Below, piece by piece: positions 46,531 through 58,100 of a DNA stretch of 64,000 bases. Source of the DNA: Ricinus communis (taxonomy: Eukaryota > Streptophyta > Magnoliopsida > Malpighiales > Euphorbiaceae). The notes beneath the pieces are model-generated. The model saw only the letters and a program-made list of their open reading frames with translations. It was not told where the DNA came from and searched no databases. The translations under genes and the position numbers were made by a program. Positions within the stretch are counted from its first letter, which is position 1. Every line of letters begins with the position of its first letter. The stretch is from contig NC_063259.1 in NCBI RefSeq assembly GCF_019578655.1, forward strand, positions 27,267,277-27,331,276. Direction: 5' to 3'.

Positions 46531-49500
46531 AATAATGGGCAGTCTTCTTTTTTTTCTTTTTTGATTAAGATGAACAATGTGTAGTCTGTCATTGGGAACT
46601 TGGAGCATATATAGCGCATTCCTATTTCATGAATACTATTATCCAACGCCATAAATATCAGTTGGTGAAAATAATAGTTATTTCAATGAATCTAGCTAGC
46701 CTATATCAGGTCGAAAAGAATGAAAAAAAAAAAAAAAGTAAAAATTGGAGATAAATATAATAGTATACATGCTTCAGATGAGCAAATCAGAATAGCCTAA
46801 TCATGGATCAAATTGAAGGAGTTAAGGAAGGGTTCTTATGAATATGTGAATCCTTTTACCAATTCCTTTTTGAAACTATTATTATTGCAAATCGGAAAGA
46901 ACCTGTGGATTTAGCTTTGAGCTTAAGATCTATACATCAAATTTATGAAGTGAATCTTTCCAATCTTAGGGCTCGTTGGAGCAGCCTCCCTTTTCTGCAA
47001 CAGGCCAAGTTTGGAGTTTGAAGGGTTTTTTTTTTAATTTAATGTGTTTTAAAAGAATATTTATTATTTTAAAGTGAAAGTTTGTTAATTTCTATTTTTA
47101 GGATGGTTGGAAAATAAATTTTTAATATAACGTAAATATTACTCAGATGGACGAACAAATTTATTAATCAAGCTATATAGCTGGTGCATAGAAACTCTTA
47201 TTCTCTATTTTAATCGGCGGACATGAGATAAATTGAGATTAACTATCAAAAAGTTTTATTACTATTATTGTAACCATTATTATTATTATTATTACTAATA
47301 ATATTTTATTATTTAAATATATAATTTTAATAACTTTAATGATATTATATATATGGTAAAAATAAATATTTTGATGAGTTAAAATTATGATAATTTAAAT
47401 TGATTGAATTAATGTTGCCATATCTAATTCGGTTTATTTATCAGTATCTTGGTTAGATCCAATTTGATATTTTTAAGATTTTTGATTTAATTTATTTTTA
47501 ATTTCAGTTAAGTGTAAATCTTCTTTTTCCTATAATCTTAATTCCTTTGACTTATTTTATTTTATTTTTAAGATCTTTAATTATTTAGTTCAGTTAGTTT
47601 GTTACAACTAATTATTAACTCTATAATGAATTATTATTATTATTATTATTAAATATTATGATAAATATTTTATTAAAACTTGCAGTTTTAGTTCATTATT
47701 ATAATTAAAAACTTATATTAACAATATTAGAACAGGTAATTAAAGTGTTAGATTAGTATATATATGGGTACGCATGCAATTGGCATGGTTGCATTTGTAG
47801 TACTCTGGCTGCTTCTTCAGCAAGCGAACAGATAGCCCGTACACATATACATTTTTTTTCTTTTACAAGTTTGACTACTTTAAAATGAAAATTAAATAAT
47901 AATTGTACCGAGTTTGAAGCTATATTTTTACCAGAGATTGCCCACTCAATTACTCATCATGGCAGACCTTAGAACGGGCTTGCCGTAAGCTATTGCTAGA
48001 GAAAGATGGTATGTGTTTAGAGAGGGAGATCACATTTCTGATTGGTGATTAAGCTTTTGACATATGAAGGAGGCCTGCTTAAACTTTAACTCCATCTACA
48101 TGCAATTCAGCAGCATTTTCAGTTCAGGCTGATATGTTAGCTGTGTCTTTTGTCACAGCCGGTTCTTCTTTTGCTGTTCTTGGATATCTCCCTCCTTTTG
48201 TATTTTTTAAAATATATATAACTAGTTATTATTATTTTAATTATAAAATTAAATTGATAGGTACAATTTAATAAAATTTTAATATTGATATTATTTTATA
48301 AATTTCAAAAAATAATAATAAATTAATTATTTTAAAACGTCTTTAATTTTTTTTAAAATTTTATTAATGCAATGATATAAAAATTGATTATTAACTAATT
48401 TTAATATTATAAATTAATTATCAGTATAATTAATATTACTATTTTTTTAGAATTAAGAATTTAATATATAATTAAAATTTTAATTTATTATTAAATATTA
48501 TGTCTAATAATATAATTTAAGATGCTATTTTCTATATTAGAATTATTATCTAATTAGAAGAATAGTTTATTAGTTAATATTAATATTAAAATACAACTAA
48601 TATGATACTTTTTATGAGAAAATTAATATCATTATCTTATTAAAAAGTTATTTATTAGTTAATATAATATTATAATATAATTAATGTACTATTATTTTTT
48701 AAGATAGAATTAATATTATTATATAAATAAAAAATTATTTATTAGTTAATATAATATTAAAATATAATTAATATCCTATCTCTTGAAATTAGAATTAGCA
48801 TAATTAGAAATATAATTTATTAATCAATAAATTAATAGAAAAACTATAAAATTATATATAAATTTAAATTTTACGTGTCAAAAGGAGTATATATATCAAA
48901 ATAAAAATTTAATGTAGTTAAAAAAATTTTAAATTTAAAAAATTAATATATATAGAAAAATCTAATTCAGTTATGAATCATATCCATCGCTATTGGTTGC
49001 AAAAGAATTACTAATGCGCCCTGGAGACACGAACTAAGCTAACCATTAACTCCTCAGCCATAGAGGCATCATCCTCTAGAAAAACTGAAAACCATGTCTC
49101 TCCTCATGTTTTAGGACCACTACCAAATCAATACTACTATAATAATAGTCCTATTCTTAGGAGCAGCAACTCAAAATCAATTCTTAAGTCGCTGAATTAC
49201 TATCCTGTCCTTTTTCTCGCAAGGTCTTTTCTTACAGAAAGCAAAAGCACGCAATTGACGTTCATGACTTCCGTTTACACAATGACTCCACTGAAAAATG
49301 ACAGCGTATTGATAATTTCATAGTCTTTGCACAATTACACAGATGACAGAACATGTGATGGCCCCACTGTTTTTGAAAGTTCAGTTACGATTGTGCCCTT
49401 CTTATTGGCAACATAGAAAACCAAATTGTACCGTTTGAGTTGGCTTTCTTTACAAATAAATAAATAAATTTTAAAGCTTTGAGTTTCCCTACAAAAATCT

Positions 49501-52500
49501 AATCACAAATATAGACTACAAACTGATACGTAGCAAATCCATATATATTAATTTTTAAGATTTTTTTTAATATTTATATTTAATTTTTAATACATAAAAT
49601 TTTTATTTTGACATATATATTATTTTTGACATATATAATTTAAATTTATATATAATTTTATACTATTTTTATTAATTTATTAATTAAACACTCCTACGAA
49701 ATAACATATTATTAATAAATTAATTTTCTAATTAAATAATAGTTATTTTAAAAGATAGCATATTAATTATAATTTAATATTATATTAATTAATAAATTAA
49801 TTTTCTAATTAGATAATTTTAATTATAAGAAAATAATATTTTTAAATATTATATTCACTAATAAACTAATCTTTAATTATACAATAATTTTTAATTTTAG
49901 AAAAGTAATAATAACAATTATATTGATAGTATTAATTTTATATAATATTAGAGTTAAGAAATAAATATTTTAGAAATAATTTATTGATAGTATTAATTTA
50001 AAGATAATATTAATAAATAAATATTTTATTAATATAATAATATAAATAAAATATAAAAATATTTAAAAATAATTAATTTACTATTACTTTTAAAGTAATT
50101 ATAAATTAATATTAAATATTTTAATTGATTAAATTATATTTATAAATTTAATTTTATAATTAAAATAATAATAACCACCGTAAAAAATACGATAGACGAC
50201 TAATTTTCAATTATTACCAACAACAGCAGCACATCTTCCACTTCAATTTTAACGTTTTTACTGAACAAAAATACATTTCTATTTTTAGATATTACATTTC
50301 TATATTTTTCACTGCTAATATAAAATACTTATATTATAATAATAGCATATTTATTATATCTTTTAAGTATTTTTATATATAATTAGATCTTATAATATCA
50401 TAATTGTTATTTGTAAAATTATATTAAAGAAAAGTTTAAATTAACATTATGATTTACATCATAACAATAAAACTCTCATATACATTTCTATATTTATATA
50501 TATACTATTATATGTTTTACTATAATATACTCTAATTATAGGAAAATGTTTTCATAATTATTTTTGCAACGTGTTTTTTAATTGAAGATGGTTTTTTTTT
50601 TGTCCGCAGAGGTAACTTAAATAACAATGTATTTTCTGCTTAATTGTTAACTGAATTATTATTAAAATTAGCTTTTTTATTTTATTTTATTTTATTTTAT
50701 TTTGGGGTGCAAATTACTATATATACAATGGTTGTTTAAAATATTTGTAATTCCGTATGTTTTTTATTTTTATTTTTTATTAGACGTATGCATTAACATT
50801 AAAATAATAACAAAATAAATATTACGAGTATAAGACACCCATAACAAATTAATGCTTTTACAACCCTTAAATACTAATCTTTTGAACCTCTACTAAAAAT
50901 CAAATGCTATTGTTATCTCTCATTTGTGGCGACGTGGGGACAAATACAAAGACTTACGTAAACCCAGTAACTTCAAACACTTCACAAATACAAACATAAC
51001 AATTTCAGAGATTAATCAAAGTCTTTTTTTTTTTTTTTAATTATTTTTTATGTTTTGAGGTGGGAATCAAAGTATGTGATTAGCATATAATACAATAAGT
51101 AAAGTAAGCAGATTGGTAAGAAAAATAAAATAAAGAAGAATGATTGGGAGTCTTATCTCCTAAAAATTAATTAAGTTTCCCCTTTTCTTTTTCTTTTTCT
51201 TTTTTAAAAGAGAAACTTCCAAGAACCCGCACCCTGCATCATTGAACCTCACATGTCACATATCCACTTTCTTTTGCTACCCAACAAAACATTACCAACC
51301 GGGTAAATTTCATTTCCACTCCCTCATTTTAAGTTTGTTTTCTGCTACAGTCCCTAATAGTTTTAATTTATTTATATCACAGAAATTTTTATTTCATTTT
51401 GCCAGATCTCAGAACAATTCTGTCGCTAAAATGATTGTTAGATCCTACTAAAATTTTACTGAAAATAAAATATAGGATATTGTAGAATACAGATTAAATT
51501 AAAGGACTAAATGAACAACACTCTTAAAGTAAGGGACTTCAGATAAACTTTACGCTGTGCCAGCCTCACTGCCACTGGCTCCGCCCATGGACTTCTCCGC
51601 CCATTGCATAATTCTACATCTCCACACTTTATTTTCTCCCTTTTATCTGTCTCTATCCAGGGAATGTTGAAGAAACTCGCTTCTTGTTCATAAGGTACTG
51701 TTTTTTCTTTGCATTTATTAACTAATGCTGTACTGATTATGATTCTTTTCCCCTTTCTTTCTTGTTTCTTTTTCTTGAACTTGCAGTATAAAGATACTTT
51801 CTTTCTATCATATGGATAATTTTTTTTAATGTTGGGAATTTGTATGGTTAGAAGCCTTTTAGCAGAAAAAGTAGACAAAATATCACTTTTAAGTTGTGAG
51901 TCTTTTGCAGTAAAATAGATTTCATTTACTGAAAGAAAAAGGAAAGAAAGGTTTAGTATATAATATCTGATCAAATGCTTATAATGTGAAAAAGGAACTT
52001 ACAAGTATGATGCATTTTCAGGTCAGAATCTTTGCGAGTCTGTCTCTTGCCTTAAGAAGCAGCAAGTCTTTGATATTAGTTAGATTCTAAGGCTAAGGCA
52101 ATATTACATTGACTTTTGCAGAGTTTGGCTGACGCAGTGGAACTACATTAGCCAATTCGTAATTTCTTGAATGACCATATCCTACTGAAAAAGGGTCAAT
52201 ATTGGGGAATCTTTTTTCTTTTCCTAGTACTTCTGGAGTTCCCACACTATACTGACAAAAAAAGAAGACAAAATGTTGAACCCCTACAATTGAATTGCAT
52301 AATTTTCTTGTATAATAAGTGCATTGTTGAACTTCAGCTTCTAAATCATGAAGTTACATGTCAATTATGCTTATCTTACTTGCTTAGTACTTTCACTTGA
52401 CAATGCAGATATATTCTTTATGCTAATGAATGACATTGTATTTTGTCTTTAAGTAATACTATGCTAACTACAAAAGGGAAATTCTTTATTTGCCTGTTCA

Positions 52501-52640
52501 TCAAATAAGTATTTAATTTGGGTTTATTTTTAAGGTGCATTGAGTCATTAAAGAATGTAGTTTTCCAGGTTAACTTGGGTTCTCATCATGTCGAATATAC
52601 TTCCATTTGCTTTTATTTGATGTACTGAATTGTGTTTACA
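46531..52640. other. Long AT-rich gene-free interval
   Basis: About 6 kb with no credible gene. The stretches 48.2-48.95 kb and 49.5-50.5 kb are almost pure A/T with many TAATATTA-like words, probably old decayed repeats. TATTATTAT runs occur near 47276-47296 and 47629-47651. From about 51.6 kb the composition normalises, consistent with the promoter and a 5' UTR exon of the RGLG-type gene: a splice donor-like ataagGTACTG near 51690 and an acceptor ttgacAG at 52647-52648 would delimit a 5' UTR intron (inference). Confidence 0.5.
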
Positions 52641-52669
52641 TTTGACAGTTGCTTTAGATTGTGGAATTA

Positions 52670-55600
52670 ATGGGTGGAAGACTTTCAAAACGAGCAAGTC
52701 CACGTCAGGCTTCCCCTTCATATTCATGGAGCTATCAACAGCCACCATATGCTCAACCAGGTCAAGAATATATGGCATACGAAAACTATGCACCTGCACC
52801 TCAAAGTTATGGTGGTCAAGCCCCAAACTCAGGGAGGCGGCTGGAGAGAAAATATTCAAAGATAGATGATAACTACAATAGTCTAGAGCAGGTGAGATAC
52901 CAATGCTACATACTGTGATAGATAAATTTTGGTTTAAGAATCAAATGGAGCTCTCAAAATCAGGAATTCATGGATTTTTAATTGCTAATTACTATTGTTT
53001 AGGGACTATACTTTTGAGAATCAGTTAAATTTGAAATTATCAGTGGGTTTTCTAACCACACTCAAGTCTGTGGCCGAAAGTTTTCTGTCAACCTCACTGC
53101 ACAGATAAAAAAATGCAGCTCTATTTTTAAGCTTTCCAAGAAGGGTATTAATGGCAGTTTGTGCTGGGTAATTTGAGGAAGTTCCCTGAGGGGGTGCCTT
53201 AATACAACTGACTGCACAACTAAGATGTTTAGGAATCAGCTTCCTCCTTAATGCAAAGGTTGCTGAATCATGGCCACCAACATAGTGTTCTCTAAGAACG
53301 AGACAGAACCTTATCCAACTAAATTCAATCTTCTTCAAATAATCAAGCTTCCGAATAGCCTATCCTTTATAACTAAACAATGGAGGCTGCCAAGCAGAGG
53401 ATTGAATGAATTGAGATGCAGATAGAATAAATGGTTGAGACCATTTGCCGTTTTACTTCTGAGCCAGAAATTCATTGTTATTTCTCTGCACCAAAATATC
53501 AAGAATTTGGTTCAGTTGGAAGGCATTTTTATTCGTTTTGATTAAGAAGCTTTTGTGATGTCTCTAACTTCTCTGAGGGAGTGGAAATCTAGTCAAATTA
53601 TATTATTACTATTTTTATTAAAATAAGTAAATTTTAGCTGGTTCAGGATGCAGAATAGTGATTACTTTATTGCTTTACAATCAATCTTTCCTCACAGGTT
53701 ACTGATGCACTTGCACGCTCAGGATTGGAGTCTTCAAATCTCATTGTGGGTATTGATTTCACAAAGAGCAATGAATGGACAGGTTTGGCCTCATCTGAGG
53801 GGATAGAATTCATATTTTCCAATAAATAATGAAACGTGCTTAACTTGATTCAAAATTATTAGGTGCAAGGTCATTTAACCGAAGAAGCCTACATCACATT
53901 GGAGATGATCAGAATCCGTACGAGCAGGCAATATCTATCATTGGGAAAACATTATCTTCCTTTGATGAGGATAACTTAATTCCATGTTTCGGATTTGGGG
54001 ATGGTATTTATCTGAACAAGTTCCGTAATGCCATTTTATGACCTTTTATTCCTGGAAATGTATAAACTGTGATGTATTAACTGGCAGCATCAACACATGA
54101 TCAAGAAGTGTTTAGTTTTAATTCGGATGAGAGTTTTTGTAATGGCTTTGAGGAAGTGTTAAGACGGTACAGAGAATTGGTGCCTCATTTACGACTTGCA
54201 GGTTTCAATTTGACTCACCCATTCTTTCTTTTTTTTTTTTTTCCTTTTTCTCAGTTGCTTATTTGCTTGTTTAACTTTGATTCCATTCTTTGAAGGTCCA
54301 ACGTCATTTGCTCCTATCATTGAAATGGCTATTACTATTGTTGAGCAAAGTGGTGGACAGTACCATGTCTTAGTTATAATAGCTGACGGACAGGTACTCT
54401 GTTTGGTTTTCGGTTTGATGAGTTCAGATATAAAGCATTGATGAGTTCAGATATAAAGCACTCACTTGCAACTGATATAATTTAACATTCTTTTAGTCCA
54501 ATAATTAATACCTCTTATTCAGTATATCAGGCAAAACTTGTCATTACCTTGACTGCTCAAAGCATGACAATTCAATTTCTATATTTCCCATAAGATTTTG
54601 ATCTGAGCATAAGTATGATTGAAGCTGGAATTATCATGTACATTCATGAAAATTGCTCCAAAACTTTAATATTGTAGTAAAATATGACAGAACAATAGAC
54701 TTCTAATCTCATGGTTGAACCAATTATTGGTTGTTATAGGTGACAAGAAGTGTTGATACTCAGCATGGCCAACTAAGTCCACAGGAAAAGAGAACTGTCG
54801 AAGCAATTGTGAAAGCAAGGTAGAATGTTTAGGCTTGTTACGGAAGTAAAATTTTCTCTGCTAAGACATTTTTTGATGCGGGCTGCTTGTTTGCAGTGAG
54901 TACCCCCTGTCAATTATATTAGTTGGAGTTGGAGATGGACCATGGGACATGATGAAGGAATTTGACGACAACATCCCTGCTCGTGCATTTGACAATTTCC
55001 AGGCAAGTGGATTTCATCTTTCGACTTATGTGGGTCTTTTCATGGTTTGATATCTTGTTCTATGTCAATGCTAATTTAAGATGTGTATTCTTGTAGTTTG
55101 TGAATTTTACCGAAATAATGTCAAAAAATGTGGATCGATCCAAAAAAGAAGCAGAGTTTGCCCTTGCAGCCTTAATGGAAATACCTTCTCAGTATAGAGC
55201 AACCCTAGAGCTCAGCATTTTGGGGTAATGTTTTTAACTTCTCAATAGGGATAAAGGGGTTTTACCATTTGCAGCAGCCCATGGACACAGTTAACATCAA
55301 GGGTTTCTCTCTCGCACTTTTTCTTAAATCCTTGTTTTACAGTTCTACTAGAGGGAAGGCTATAGATAGGATTCCCCTTCCCCCTCCTCAGTACGGTGCA
55401 GCTACATTGAGCAACTCAAAACCTTCACGCTCAAGCAGTTTTCATCCAAGTGCACCCTCTTCTGGTAGATACAATGCACAAGCAGCTGGAACAGCACCCG
55501 CACCTCCTGCAAGTTCTACATCTGATAATCATGTACTTTGCGATTTCCTATTTCTCGCTGCTGAATTATTTACTTTCTGTTTCATAAATTCTTTTGGTTT

Positions 55601-55928
55601 GACCAGCTGTAAAATTTATACTGTATACTTCTCACTGGAAGAATATTACACCATTGTAATTTCATAGTGAATAGCTGATTTCAAAATTTTCCTTGGTACA
55701 CCTCCAACAGCTTTGCCCCATTTGCCTTACCAATGCAAAGGATATGGCCTTTGGTTGTGGACATCAGGTAATGTAGTTAAAGACTCTCCCTCTGATTCAA
55801 TTTAAGAACGTATGCATATGTGGATGTTAACCATTATTCAATTGCAGACATGCTGTGATTGTGGACAAGATCTTCAGCTATGTCCCATCTGCCGGAGTTC
55901 CATTAACACCAGAATAAAGCTCTACTGA
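52670..55928 (+). CDS. RGLG: RGLG-type RING E3 ubiquitin ligase (copine/vWA domain)
   Basis: E3 ligase of the RGLG family, which in Arabidopsis builds Lys63-linked chains and acts in hormone and drought signalling at the plasma membrane (family knowledge). Eleven coding exons: 52670-52891, 53698-53782, 53863-54003, 54088-54201, 54296-54393, 54740-54819, 54897-55002, 55097-55224, 55343-55532, 55711-55767, 55848-55928; 1302 bases, 433 residues. MGGRLSKR offers Gly2 for N-myristoylation. A Tyr/Pro/Gln-rich stretch follows, then a copine-type vWA domain (about 75-330, [26 protein letters not shown]). A Pro/Ser linker leads to a C-terminal C3HC4 RING (CPIC...CGHQTCC..C...CPIC, from residue 390) ending INTRIKLY. 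The ATG at 52670 fits the MGG start. The exon 7 donor is GC. Which Arabidopsis paralogue it matches best is not decided; RGLG1/2 look nearest. Confidence 0.94.
54417..54462. repeat. Tandem duplication of a 23-base unit in an RGLG intron
   Basis: The unit gatgagttcagatataaagc plus three bases occurs twice head to tail, with one difference at the end, inside the intron after exon 5. It looks like a small recent duplication. Confidence 0.85.
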
Positions 55929-56635
55929 AGGCCCGCATCTCTTTGCATTTGTCTAGAAACAAGAAAGAGCGTCAGCCAGTGGCGTTGCGCTTGCTTGTTG
56001 TAGGCTTTAGGGAATAAATCTTTGGAATCTTTAGATGAAAGGGAAGTAACTAGACTTTGTGCTTTGTAAATAAAATGATTACCGCACATATATTGACTAT
56101 CAAATTAGCTATGCAAATTGAAGAACGGGGTGTTAATGCTGGCTCATAACTGGTGCAACAGTGGCTTAATTAAAACCCATATATTCAATGCTGCAGCAGC
56201 TGCTGTTGTGATTATTGTTGTTACTGATCAACATTTATGTTTACTCTAGTCAACTTTCATACTTTCACCTGGTAGCCATTCATGTTCTGTTTCATTATCT
56301 GTTAGAAACCTGTTGACACGGCGGTAATGCAAAATTTAGCCCAAATAACAGAACTGAATAATGTTTATCGAAATCGGGATAAAGTACAGCCACTTGTCTT
56401 CTTAATGTGGCAGATAATTTGTCTTTGCTGTCAAAATTCCTACCATTTAACGAGTCTACCCACAAATCCCAGCTCTTAAATACACTCTTAACTAGTTTCG
56501 GTGCATTTGTTGCTCTCATTAAAGATTAAAAAAAAAAAGACGTAAAGAAAGCATATCCACCATCATTTCTTTCAGAAACTCATCCTGTTTGATCTCTTCA
56601 AGCATCACTAGTAAGTAGCACGCAATTCTTTTGCA
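55929..56635. other. Interval between RGLG gene and small basic gene
   Basis: Contains the 3' UTR of the RGLG-type gene (a normal-looking trailer up to about 56.1 kb) and presumably the promoter of the next gene. No other coding region recognised. Confidence 0.5.
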
Positions 56636-56953
56636 ATGACAAGATTTTCATATCAGAGGCTGAGGCATGCAGGAGCGTTGGCTGATGAAGAGGAAGGAAT
56701 TAGAAGGTTAAGGGTTAGGGGGTTCAGCTTCAGTAGGAGGCGATTAAAGCTTAGAATTCCAGGGTTAAGAAGGTTAATGAGTAAAAGAAGAAGGCTGTTA
56801 TTAAGGGTAAAAGTTTCTTGGAACAAGGCTTTGAAGAGGCTGAAGAATGGGCGAACTCACATAAATGATCTTTTTGGTGGAAATTATCTTGTAATGCAGG
56901 TCAGCCCTACTCCTTTCAAATGTAATCAGACACCTAACGTGTCTCGTGGCTAG
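56636..56953 (+). CDS. Small, very basic protein of unknown function
   Basis: Single-exon frame of 105 residues. Arg, Lys and Leu dominate residues 23-75 (LRVRGFSFSRRRLKLRIPGLRRL, MSKRRRLLLRVKVSWNKALKRLK), followed by DLFGGNYLVMQVSPTPFK. The start MTRFSYQRLR and the end GGNYLVMQVSPTPFK remind me of an unnamed family of roughly 100-residue plant proteins with a similar ending, so I think the gene is real. No signal peptide, membrane segment or catalytic motif is visible. The basic amphipathic middle could bind nucleic acid or membranes, but this is speculation. It stands in the same orientation as the RGLG and GH36 genes with no sign of co-transcription. Confidence 0.6.
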   Translation: MTRFSYQRLRHAGALADEEEGIRRLRVRGFSFSRRRLKLRIPGLRRLMSKRRRLLLRVKVSWNKALKRLKNGRTHINDLFGGNYLVMQVSPTPFKCNQTPNVSRG

Positions 56954-57915
56954 CCTGCTTCAAAGCATTCGTTTTGCAAGAATTGCTTGAATTAATTAAT
57001 GTCTTTGTATCAATTTATATGTACATGTACCAATGCAAAAAATATATATAAGACTCTGAATAATATGACTTGTATAAATTGAAAAACAAAAGCAGCAGAA
57101 ATTAAACAATCAGATATTATGATGGCCTTTATCCTCGATGAAAAAGCTGAAAAAATATAGTTCATTCTACAAATATGAGCTCAGATCATTCTGCGGCTGA
57201 GTCATGGTCATGGTAATCTATGATATCAAGAAGAGATTTTTATAAGCCTAGGTCATTCAAACTCTAGTATTAAATATAAATGTATTTGGGTTTTCCTTTT
57301 TTCTTTTTTAAATTAAGAAACTCTAGTATTAAATATAATTATATGGGTTTTGTTTTTGGGTATTTTTGCTCCCCTTTCCTCGCCAAAATAATAAATAAGT
57401 AAATGAGTTTTTGAGTGTTTGAGTACCGGATTAGAATCTCAGTTTACAGAAAACTAATTAATTTAGGAATGTAAGAACACAATCGATCATCAACTAGCAA
57501 CCAGCAATTGTCTCTGTTCCAGTTTTTATGAGCCTATTCCAACTCATTTGTCCAATTGGTGATAAGGATCAAATAATGACTATATTCCAACTCATTGTCG
57601 TGTCAATCTGGCGTTACATCCTTATCACTTTCGAACTCTGCAGTCTGCAAGGTCAGGCCATGTTCTTTCTTATTGGGCTTTTCACCCAAAGCCCTTTCTT
57701 AGTTTCCACTTTCAACTGCATGCACCGTTTAATCAAACCTGCCTTCATCGCCAATTCTTTTTTTCTTTTTCTTTTGTCTCATAAGCATTTCTTACAATTA
57801 CTTTTGCACCGGAAAGTTCCTTGCATGACCAGCATTAAAGAAAAATAAATAAAGTTAAGCAAACTACGACCTCATTCGTGGTTTTATGATTCTTCCATGG
57901 CCTTTAAAAGAACAA
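56954..57915. other. Interval upstream of the GH36 gene
   Basis: No gene recognised. A short repeated phrase (ctctagtattaaatataa) occurs at about 57262 and 57322. The right end is the promoter of the GH36 gene. Confidence 0.5.
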
Positions 57916-57924
57916 TATATAAAT
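57916..57924 (+). promoter_or_regulatory. TATA box of the GH36 gene
   Basis: TATATAAAT, about 180 bases before the start codon at 58101. Confidence 0.6.
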
Positions 57925-58100
57925 AGCTGACCTTGTTGGTACCTGTTAAGTTAACAGATAGTCGTTTGATCGTCACCATCATTCTTCACTTTCTGCGAGT
58001 TTTTTTATCCATCTTAAAACCTTCATCATTTTGATTTTCAAACAGAAACTTTATATCTTGATACTGTCAAGAGCATTACATACGTTTTCTGTTGATAAAG

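Noticed and set aside
16000..47000. Biosynthetic gene cluster in the strict sense (P450s with terpene synthase, transferase or reductase)
   Set aside because: Only P450 genes and relics occur between the kinase and the rhodanese, so a tandem array is all the sequence supports.
48960..49090. Less AT-rich patch that looked like a possible tRNA or coding relic
   Set aside because: No cloverleaf could be built and no frame matched a known family.
51507..51974. 155-codon minus-strand frame upstream of the RGLG gene
   Set aside because: Low-complexity Lys-rich translation overlapping the presumed 5' UTR and first intron of RGLG; no recognisable domain.
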